Below are positions 36,502 through 43,372 of a DNA stretch of 64,000 nt, one piece after another. Position 1 is the first letter of the stretch, and each line of letters begins with the position of its first letter. The DNA is from Roseateles_B sp051857535 (GTDB lineage Bacteria; Pseudomonadota; Gammaproteobacteria; Burkholderiales; Burkholderiaceae_C): positions 124,001 through 188,000 of the forward strand of contig NZ_JBPZGY010000009.1 of assembly GCF_051857535.1 (NCBI RefSeq), read 5' to 3'. Under the pieces are notes generated by a model, which did not search any database, was not told where the DNA came from, and worked only from the letters and a program-made list of their open reading frames with translations. The position numbers and the translations under genes are program-made.

Positions 36502-37871
36502 GGGCGGCCTCCTGCTGGCGGAATCGGGGTCTGTACCGCAGGCGTCGGCGCCGCGGCCGGTGCCGCTGACACGGGCGCCAGCCGCGCCTGCAGGCTGAAT
36601 CGCAGGCCGGGCCGGCCGCCGTCCTCGGCCTGGATGGCGCCGGGCAGGACTTCCGTCCAGCCCGGCAGCCGCGCCAGGGCATCGGCCACGGCCAGGATCT
36701 GGGCGCGGTCATCCGCCTGCCCCTCCAGCCTGACTTCTGCCCGCGCCGCCTGCAGGTCCAGCCCCAGCCAGGCCACGCGAGGGCGCTGCTGCTCATCCAG
36801 GGCGGCCGCCTCGATCTGGGTCAGGACCCCCCGCCAGGGTTGCTGCAGCGCCTGGCGAGCCTCGGCCAGTGCCTTGGGATCACCCGCCAGGGCCCGGGCA
36901 CCCGGACGCCCCTGGGACGGCGTCACGCTGCGGCTCAGCCTGGCCTGCAGGCTGGCAACGCCCTCGCGGGCGGACTGCCGCTGGGCGTGCGCCTGCCAGG
37001 CTTCCTGCACCGCCAGCCCCAGGCACAACAGCGCCACGCCCAGCAGGGGCCAACGCCAGCGCGCCAGCGGCGGGAAAGGCGGGAGAAAGTCACCCGAAGC
37101 CTCACACGGCGCCCGGGCCGCGTGAGCCCACAGCAAGGGAGCGGGTGTCGCGACATGCAGAGGATTCAGCAAGCGCACCCCGGCCGGCACGGCGTCCAGC
37201 GCCGCCGACAGGCCGTGCCCCGCCAGCAGGGTCTCACTGCCCTTCGGCAGCGCCGCCAGCAGGGGCTGCAGGCGCTGAAGCAGGGCCTCGGGGCAGGGCG
37301 ACGCCAGGCGCAAATGGCGTACTGTCTGCAGGACGCCTGCCTGCAACTCCAGCCAGCACAAGAGGCCGCCCTCCACCCAGGCCAGGGCCGCATGCGGCAA
37401 GTGCGCCCAGGCGGGATCCTGCCGGCGGCAGGCCTCCAGGCAGACCAGCGAGGCCGGGCGCGCACTGCGCAGACGCGGTCCAGGCTCCGGCCAGCACTGC
37501 GGCGCCGACAAGGCCCAGGCGCCACAGCGGCGCAGCCCGCCCCGCCCCTCGGACCAGGGCGCCAGCGGCCAATGCTGTGCCTGGGGCCCGTGGTAATGGC
37601 TCAGCAAGTGGACGGCATGCGCGCGGATGGCATCGGCTCCCGGCAAGTCCAGGCCCGCCTCGGCCACCAGGGGCGTCAGCAACTGTTCGGACAGCACCAG
37701 GTCCAGGCCGGTCCCGAACGCGCTGAGGTCGGCCAGACCATCGCCGTCCGCATCGCGCAGGCCGTCAAGGCCCAGCCACAGGGGTCGCCCGGCGGCTGCG
37801 CGCCAGCGAGTCCAGCGGCCTGGCATGCGGGCCCCCGCTGCGCGCCGGGCTTCATTCGTCGAGGGTGACAC
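36498..37871 (-). CDS. GspL/PilN-like assembly platform protein
   Basis: A 457-residue protein. The N-terminal 240 residues are soluble, as in the actin-like cytoplasmic domain of GspL or PilM. One membrane segment lies at about 285-305 (RWRWPLLGVALLCLGLAVQ), followed by a coiled coil and a periplasmic ferredoxin-like domain as in GspL/PilN. Start is GTG 37871, which has GAGGAG seven bases upstream inside gspE and overlaps its end by 20 bases; ATG 37826 lacks a comparable site. Remote homology, so moderate confidence. Confidence 0.72.
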   Translation of the reverse strand: MSPSTNEARRAAGARMPGRWTRWRAAAGRPLWLGLDGLRDADGDGLADLSAFGTGLDLVLSEQLLTPLVAEAGLDLPGADAIRAHAVHLLSHYHGPQAQHWPLAPWSEGRGGLRRCGAWALSAPQCWPEPGPRLRSARPASLVCLEACRRQDPAWAHLPHAALAWVEGGLLCWLELQAGVLQTVRHLRLASPCPEALLQRLQPLLAALPKGSETLLAGHGLSAALDAVPAGVRLLNPLHVATPAPLLWAHAARAPCEASGDFLPPFPPLARWRWPLLGVALLCLGLAVQEAWQAHAQRQSAREGVASLQARLSRSVTPSQGRPGARALAGDPKALAEARQALQQPWRGVLTQIEAAALDEQQRPRVAWLGLDLQAARAEVRLEGQADDRAQILAVADALARLPGWTEVLPGAIQAEDGGRPGLRFSLQARLAPVSAAPAAAPTPAVQTPIPPAGGRP

Positions 37872-39384
37872 GGTCCAACTCCTCGAAGCTGCTCTCGCCG
37901 CGGCACACGGCCGCCAGGGCCTGCTGGCGCAGGGGCTTCATGCCGCGGCTGCGCGCGGACTCCTTGATCTGGGACATCGGCGCCCGGCTGGCGATCAGGT
38001 CGCGCAGCCCGTCGTCCAGGCGCAGCAACTCGGCCACCGCGCGCCGGCCGCGATAGCCGGTGCCACGGCAATGGCCGCAGCCTGCGCCCTTCATGAAGCG
38101 GTGCTCGCCGGCCTGCAGCCCGTGGCGCGCCAGCAGGGCCGGGTCCGGCGTGACGGGCGTCGCGCAGTGGCGGCAATTCAGCCGCATCAGGCGCTGCGCC
38201 AGCACGGCGTTGAGGGCGGAGACCACGTTGTAGAGGTCCAGGCCCATGTGCATGAAGCGCCCGATGACATCAAAAGCGCTGTTGGCATGGACGGTGGAGA
38301 AGACCAGGTGGCCGGTGAGCGCCGCCTGCACGGCGATCTGCGCGGTCTCGGCATCGCGGATCTCGCCCACCATGACACGGTCCGGGTCGTGCCGCAGGAT
38401 GGAGCGCAGGCCGCGCGAGAAAGTCAGGCCCTTCTTCTCGTTCACGGGGATCTGCACCACGCCGGGCAGCTGGTACTCCACTGGGTCTTCGATGGTGATG
38501 ATCTTGTCCTGGCCGGTGTGGATCTCGGTCAGCGTGGCGTAGAGCGTGGTGGTCTTGCCCGAGCCCGTGGGACCGGTCACCAGCAACATGCCATGGGGCT
38601 GACGGGCCTGCAGGCGCAGCGCGGCGCGCTCGGTCTCATCGAAACCCAGGGCATCGAGGCTCAGGGCGCCCTGGTCCTGTTCAATGCGAGCGCGGTCCAG
38701 CAGGCGCACGACGGCGTCCTCGCCGAAGACGCTGGGCATGATGGAGAGACGGAAGTCGATCTCGCGGCCGGCGTGGCGCAGCTTGAATCGGCCGTCCTGC
38801 GGCACGCGGCGCTCGCCGATGTCCAGCTCGGCCATGACCTTGAGCCGCGAGACCAACTGCTCGGCCAGGGCCGCGCCCTCGACCTGGCGCACCGGCGCCA
38901 TCACGCCGTCGATGCGAAAGCGGATCTGGGCGCCACGGGCCGTGCACTCGATGTGGACGTCACTGGCGCCGTCCTGCAGGGCATCGAAGAGCGTGGCGTT
39001 GAGCAGGCGCACGGCCGGCGAGACCGACTCGGACAGCGAGAGGGCAGACAGTTCCTCCACCATCACGACGCCGGCCTCCCCCGCGCCCAGTCCCTCGTCG
39101 ACCTCGGCCAGGGCGCGGAAGTCAGCCTCGCCGCTGCCCAGCCAGTGCGCCAGGGCCGCAGGCTCGCAGCGCTGCCAGTCCACCGCGGCCTGCAGACGGG
39201 CCTCCACGCTCTGAAGCAGCAGCACATCAGGGTCGCGGTCGGCCAGCAGCACGAGGCGCGACATCGCCCCCTGCGCCAGCACCGCCCGCCAGCGCTGGGC
39301 CTGGGCCTGCGGCCAGCGTTCGAAGTCCAGCTGCCAGGGGCCATGCTCGGCAGGCAGGCAGTCGTGGAGGTGAACGGCTGTCAT
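37852..39384 (-). CDS. gspE: Type II secretion ATPase GspE
   Basis: A 510-residue hexameric ATPase that powers pseudopilus assembly. Seen are an N-terminal N1E-like domain, Walker A GPTGSGKTTTLYATL at about 271-285, the aspartate and histidine boxes (ITIEDPVEYQLPG, TGHLVFSTVHANSA) and the four-cysteine metal motif CRHC...CGHC near residue 430. Its start overlaps gspF by four bases (ATGA). Confidence 0.94.
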   Translation of the reverse strand: MTAVHLHDCLPAEHGPWQLDFERWPQAQAQRWRAVLAQGAMSRLVLLADRDPDVLLLQSVEARLQAAVDWQRCEPAALAHWLGSGEADFRALAEVDEGLGAGEAGVVMVEELSALSLSESVSPAVRLLNATLFDALQDGASDVHIECTARGAQIRFRIDGVMAPVRQVEGAALAEQLVSRLKVMAELDIGERRVPQDGRFKLRHAGREIDFRLSIMPSVFGEDAVVRLLDRARIEQDQGALSLDALGFDETERAALRLQARQPHGMLLVTGPTGSGKTTTLYATLTEIHTGQDKIITIEDPVEYQLPGVVQIPVNEKKGLTFSRGLRSILRHDPDRVMVGEIRDAETAQIAVQAALTGHLVFSTVHANSAFDVIGRFMHMGLDLYNVVSALNAVLAQRLMRLNCRHCATPVTPDPALLARHGLQAGEHRFMKGAGCGHCRGTGYRGRRAVAELLRLDDGLRDLIASRAPMSQIKESARSRGMKPLRQQALAAVCRGESSFEELDRVTLDE

Positions 39385-40577
39385 TGCACCTGCTCCACGA
39401 GCTGGAAGATGGGCAGGTACATCAGCACGATGATGCCGCCGATGAGGACGCCCATGATCAGCATCAGGGCGGGGTTGAGGGCGCGGCTGAGGAAGTCGGT
39501 GAGTCGCACGGCTTCCTCGTCGTGGAAGGCGGCGGCGCGTTCGAGCATGGCCGCCAGCTCGCCGCTGCGCTCGCCCACGCGCACCATGCGCCGCGCCACC
39601 GGCGTGGCCAGGCCCTGGGCCTCCAGGGCTTCGGAGAAGCGCTGGCCCCCGCCCACGGCGGTGGCCAGGCGGGCCACTGCGTCCTGCCAAGGCAGGGCCA
39701 TCAGCGGCTGTACGATCTTCAGGGCCTGCAGGGCCGGCACGCCCGCCGCCAGCAGCATGGCCAGGCTGCGATAGAAGCGGGCCAGGGCCAGCACGCGCAG
39801 GCGCGGGCCCACTGCCGGCAGGGTCCACAGCCGGGCCTGCAGGATCGCGCGCACGGGCGCCGAGCGCAGGGCCAGCCCCGCGGCCAGGGCCACGCCACCC
39901 AGGCCCCCGGTCACGGCCGCCGGATGCTCGCCGGCGAAGCGGCCGAAGCGCAGCAGCGCCAGCGAACCCCAGGGCAGGTCGGAGCCCAGGCCGTCCAGGA
40001 TGCCGGCAAAGCGCGGCAGCACGAAGAGCAGCAGGAAGAGGATCACCGCCGAACCCACCCCCAGCAGCAGGGCTGGGTAGACGCAGGCGGCCACCAGGCG
40101 GTCGCGCAGCTGCTGCACCCAGGCCAGGTAGCGCGCGTGCTGGGCCAGGGCCGGGGCCAGCTGTCCGCTGCGCTCATTGGCTGCGACCAAGGCACAGATC
40201 AGTTCGTCGAAGGCCTGGGGCTGGGCACGCAAGGCCGCACTCAAGGGCTGGCCGGCCTTCAGTGCCTGCACCACGGCCGTCAGGGCCGCACGCACCATGG
40301 GCTGAGCTTCCTTCTCGCTCAGGGTCTCCAGGGCCTCGACCAGGGACACCCCGGCACCCAGCAGCACTGCCAGTTCCTGGCTGAAGAGCTGCAGGGGGAA
40401 ACGTTTGCCGGCGGCCGCGGACAGCGGCTCAGGGCCTTCATCGACCTCCTGCACGGACAGGATGCGCTGCGGGCTCACCCCCAGCAGGCCGGCCAGTGCC
40501 TGGCGGTCAGGGGCCTGCAGCCGGGTCTGCTGCAGGCCGGCGCGCTCGGGCTGGTAGCGGACGATGTAGTCAGGCAT
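39381..40577 (-). CDS. gspF: Type II secretion inner-membrane platform protein GspF
   Basis: A 398-residue protein with two T2SS-F domains (about 65-190 and 265-390) and three membrane segments, the last at the C-terminus (LNPALMLIMGVLIGGIIVLMYLPIF). It contains ALETLSEKE and RMVRVGERSGELAAMLE, the duplicated GspF repeat motifs. The ATG at 40577 begins MPDYIVRYQPE, the standard start. Between gspG and gspE. Confidence 0.94.
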   Translation of the reverse strand: MPDYIVRYQPERAGLQQTRLQAPDRQALAGLLGVSPQRILSVQEVDEGPEPLSAAAGKRFPLQLFSQELAVLLGAGVSLVEALETLSEKEAQPMVRAALTAVVQALKAGQPLSAALRAQPQAFDELICALVAANERSGQLAPALAQHARYLAWVQQLRDRLVAACVYPALLLGVGSAVILFLLLFVLPRFAGILDGLGSDLPWGSLALLRFGRFAGEHPAAVTGGLGGVALAAGLALRSAPVRAILQARLWTLPAVGPRLRVLALARFYRSLAMLLAAGVPALQALKIVQPLMALPWQDAVARLATAVGGGQRFSEALEAQGLATPVARRMVRVGERSGELAAMLERAAAFHDEEAVRLTDFLSRALNPALMLIMGVLIGGIIVLMYLPIFQLVEQVQ

Positions 40578-40596
40578 GGTCAAAGGCAGGCCGGGC

Positions 40597-41022
40597 TCAC
40601 CAACTGGTGATGTCGGCATCCTCTCCCTCGCCGCCGGGCCTGCCGTCATGGCCGAAGGAGAGCAGGTCGTACTCCCCATGGTCGCCAGGGGCCTTGTACT
40701 GGTAGGCCTGGCCCCAGGGGTCCTTGGGGACGGCCTTGGAGAGATAGGGGCCGGCCCATCGAGCCTCGTCCAAGGGCTTTTCGCGCAGGGCCTGCAGGCC
40801 TTGCTCGGCAGAGGGGTAGTGCCCGGTGTCGATGCGGTACTGGTCCAGGGCCTTTTGCAGGGCGTCCAGTTGCGCGCGCGCCACCTTGACCTCGGACTTC
40901 CCGATCTGCCCGAAGAAGCGTGGCCCCACATAGCCCGCCAGCAGGCCAATGATGACCATCACCACCAGCAGCTCCAGCAAAGTGAACCCACGCCCTGCGC
41001 ACGGGCGGCGGCAACGACTCAT
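40597..41022 (-). CDS. gspG: Major pseudopilin GspG
   Basis: A 141-residue prepilin with GFTLLELLVVMVIIGLLAGY after a short basic leader. The C-terminal half has HYPSAEQGLQAL, DPWGQAYQYKAPGDHGEYDLLSFGHDG, the calcium-binding loop typical of GspG. First gene of the ten-gene operon. ATG 41022 has GAGGGG just upstream; ATG 41034 lacks a ribosome site. A PHO-box-like promoter lies about 90 bases upstream. Confidence 0.95.
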   Translation of the reverse strand: MSRCRRPCAGRGFTLLELLVVMVIIGLLAGYVGPRFFGQIGKSEVKVARAQLDALQKALDQYRIDTGHYPSAEQGLQALREKPLDEARWAGPYLSKAVPKDPWGQAYQYKAPGDHGEYDLLSFGHDGRPGGEGEDADITSW

Positions 41023-41108
41023 ACATCCCCTCATGTGATCTGGACCCTGCCCTGGCTCACGGCCTGAGCGAGCCTTCCCGGCCCTGCGGCGGTGCTTGGC
41101 CAGCCCGC

Positions 41109-41142
41109 TTTATGACAGATGCATTCGACAGGCGTTTGACAG
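41109..41142 (-). promoter_or_regulatory. PHO-box-like promoter of the secretion operon
   Basis: On the minus strand, CTGTCAA (41142-41136) and CTGTCGA (41131-41125) form a direct repeat with an exact 11-base period and a four-base spacer, as in PhoB boxes (consensus CTGTCAT). A third copy, CTGTCAT (41118-41112), follows 13 bases later and runs into CATAAA, which sits about ten bases after the repeat pair, where a -10 box would be. It lies about 90 bases before gspG. The remainder of the 41035-41399 spacer shows nothing else I can name. Confidence 0.55.
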
Positions 41143-41399
41143 ACCCCGCCAAAGGAGACGGGGCCAGCAACGGACTGCGGCAATCTGCCGCATCATGCCG
41201 CAGCGCACAACGGCGTTTTCCAGCAACCGGGAGGTGCGCATCCCTCAGTCGGGGGGCACCCCTGGCCGGCCTGCGCACAAGGCGGGCCGGCACCCCGATT
41301 GCCGCTGGGTCTGTCGCCGCCCGGCCCCCGCAGGCCCGGGCGCGTGACGCGGCGAGGAAACGGTGAAAATCAGCGCCGCACTCCCAGCCCGACGCACGC

Positions 41400-43283
41400 T
41401 TGAAAGCACTCCGCCGCCCCTTCGCGCCCCTCTTCGCGACCCCCACCGCTTTCCGCGTGCAGCTGCCTGCGGAACTGGCGGCCCTGGCGGCATCGGCCCA
41501 TGCGGACGCAGGCGGCCGGGAGCGCGCGGCCGTGCGTCGCCCGGGGCTGTCCCTGGCCCTGTCGCTGGCCCTGCATGCCTTCGTGCTGAGCCTCACCTTT
41601 GGTGGCCAGGGCCTTGGCCTGCCCGGCCTGGGCCTGCCCTGGAGCGAGCAGCGGATGGAGTTCCCGCCCCTGCAGGCCCGGCTGATCCCGCCTCCGGTGC
41701 CGGCCTCGGCAGCGACCTTGTCGGCCAGCACCTCGGTGGCACCGCCCCCCGCGCCGGCCTTGCCCGACCCAGCACCCCAAAAGGCAGACGCCCACGAGGC
41801 CCCGCCGCCTGCGGCGACGCGATCAGAGGCCTCCCAAGCCGCCCCACCAACGCGCCCCTCGCCTCTCGCCGCCACGGACTCGCCCACCACCGCACCCGCC
41901 ACCGCACCCGCTGAGGCCGCCACCGACCGTCGTCTGCTGGCCCTGGATCCCTCACAGCCGGACAGCTGGGTCGTGCCCGAAGCCAGCGCCGCCTCCGCGC
42001 CGGAGCCGGCCCGTGCGGCGCAGGAGTCCCTCCCCCTGGACGCCTCCGAAGCCCGCCGCGAGATGCAGGCCCTGATGGCCCGCCAGGCCCTGCGTCCGCT
42101 GGAGCCGGAGCGACCCGTAGCCGCGGCGGCGCCTGCGCCGACCCCGGCGCCCGAGGCCGATGCGCAGGAGCTGCTGCGCCTGATGCAGCGCTCTCAGGCC
42201 CGGCAGAGGCAGGACCAGCGCGAGGCAGCACGGCAAGAGGAACGCCAGGAGGCGCGCGCGCAGGCACAGGCACAGGCACAGGCCGACCGCAGCAGCGCTG
42301 AACTCGCGCACCAGGAAGCCAGCCGCCAGGCCGCCCGCGCCGAAGCCCAGCGCCAGGACGCCGCGAGAGCGGAAGCGGCCCGACAGGAGGCCGCCCGCCG
42401 CGACGCGGCCCGGGCGGAAGCCGAGCAGCAGGCCACCGCCCGCGCTGCCGCCGCGCAGGCGCAAGCCCTGCGTGCAGAAGCGGAGCGGGCCGAAGCAGCC
42501 CGGCAGGCCGCGGCACGCGCGGAAGCCCAGCGTGCCGAGGCTGCACGTCAAGAAGCCCAGCGCGCCGAAGCGGCACGACAAGAAGCGGCACGACAAGAAG
42601 CGGCCAGGCAGGAAGCAGCACGCCAGGAGGCCGAGCGCACCGAAGCCGCGCGGCAGGAGGCCCAGCGCGCCGAAGCGGCCAGGGCGGCCGCGGCCCGCCA
42701 GGAGGCCGAGCGCCTGGAAGGCGAACGCCAGGCCGCCGCACGCCAGGAAGCGGCCCGCCAGGCAGCAGCACAGGCCGCTGCCGCAAGCCGGGCCGCGCAA
42801 CAGGAAGCCGCCGAACGGCGCGAGGCCCGCCTGCGCGAGATCGGCCGCCAGCTGGACGAGGAACGCGCCCAGCGCGACGCCGCCGCCGCGTCCGCCCGCC
42901 AGTCCAAGGACCTGCCCTATGCCAGCAGTGCGCGCCGCGGCCGGCTCATGGGCCGCAGCGATCCCAATCCGGAGCTCGTGGCCTATGGGGAGACCTGGGC
43001 CCGCAAGATCCAGCTCGATACCGTCAGCTTCGAGCGCCTGCGCGAGCTGCTTCGCCAGCCGCACTTCGATGCCCTGGTGACCGTGGCCGTGCGCGCGGAC
43101 GGCTCGGTGGAGTCGGTGAGCTTCGTGCGCTCCAGCGGCTTGCCCGCCCTGGACGCCGCCATCGAGCGCACGGTGCGGGACCTGGCCGTCTACCCGCCTT
43201 TCCCGCCAGCCCTGGCCAAGGACTACGACGTGATCGAGATCCGCCGCACCTGGCACTTCGACACCGCCATCCGCCTGTACTGA
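41400..43283 (+). CDS. TonB-family protein with long Ala/Glu/Arg-rich coiled coil
   Basis: A protein of up to 627 residues. A membrane anchor lies near 50-70 (LSLALSLALHAFVLSLTF). It is followed by a Pro/Ala-rich region (about 95-200) and a highly repetitive charged coiled coil of EAARQ/AEAQR units (about 260-480). The C-terminal domain (about 530-627) has VTVAVRADGSVESVSFVRSS and LDAAIERTVRDLAVYPPFP, a TonB/TolA-like fold that contacts outer-membrane receptors. The start is uncertain (TTG 41400 opens the frame; internal GTGs before the anchor are possible). It lies next to a TonB-dependent receptor gene. Confidence 0.82.
   Translation: MKALRRPFAPLFATPTAFRVQLPAELAALAASAHADAGGRERAAVRRPGLSLALSLALHAFVLSLTFGGQGLGLPGLGLPWSEQRMEFPPLQARLIPPPVPASAATLSASTSVAPPPAPALPDPAPQKADAHEAPPPAATRSEASQAAPPTRPSPLAATDSPTTAPATAPAEAATDRRLLALDPSQPDSWVVPEASAASAPEPARAAQESLPLDASEARREMQALMARQALRPLEPERPVAAAAPAPTPAPEADAQELLRLMQRSQARQRQDQREAARQEERQEARAQAQAQAQADRSSAELAHQEASRQAARAEAQRQDAARAEAARQEAARRDAARAEAEQQATARAAAAQAQALRAEAERAEAARQAAARAEAQRAEAARQEAQRAEAARQEAARQEAARQEAARQEAERTEAARQEAQRAEAARAAAARQEAERLEGERQAAARQEAARQAAAQAAAASRAAQQEAAERREARLREIGRQLDEERAQRDAAAASARQSKDLPYASSARRGRLMGRSDPNPELVAYGETWARKIQLDTVSFERLRELLRQPHFDALVTVAVRADGSVESVSFVRSSGLPALDAAIERTVRDLAVYPPFPPALAKDYDVIEIRRTWHFDTAIRLY
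42200..42830 (+). repeat. Imperfect codon-level repeats encoding EAARQ coiled coil
   Basis: About 630 bases of the TonB-family gene encode repeated Glu-Ala-Ala-Arg-Gln units. Around 42565-42605 two nearly identical 15-base units lie in tandem. Such sequence can expand or contract in frame and spans the periplasm as a rigid rod. Confidence 0.75.
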
Positions 43284-43298
43284 GCCGGCAGCGCCGGT

Positions 43299-43342
43299 CA
43301 AAAAGCACACAGCCCCGGCACCAGGGCAGGCACCGGGGCTGT
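43299..43342 (-). terminator. Rho-independent terminator of the TonB-dependent receptor
   Basis: ACAGCCCCGG (43309-43318) and CCGGGGCTGT (43333-43342) are exact complements; inner wobble pairs extend the stem to 14. On the minus strand the hairpin is followed by GTGC and TTTTT, so it terminates the receptor transcript 30 bases after its stop. The TonB-family gene ends on the other side. Confidence 0.85.
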
Positions 43343-43372
43343 CAGGGTCCGCGGACCTCGATCAGCACAGGA

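Noticed and set aside
42200..42830. CRISPR-like or tandem-repeat array
   Set aside because: The periodicity is codon-level in a coiled-coil gene; units are not separated by unique spacers.
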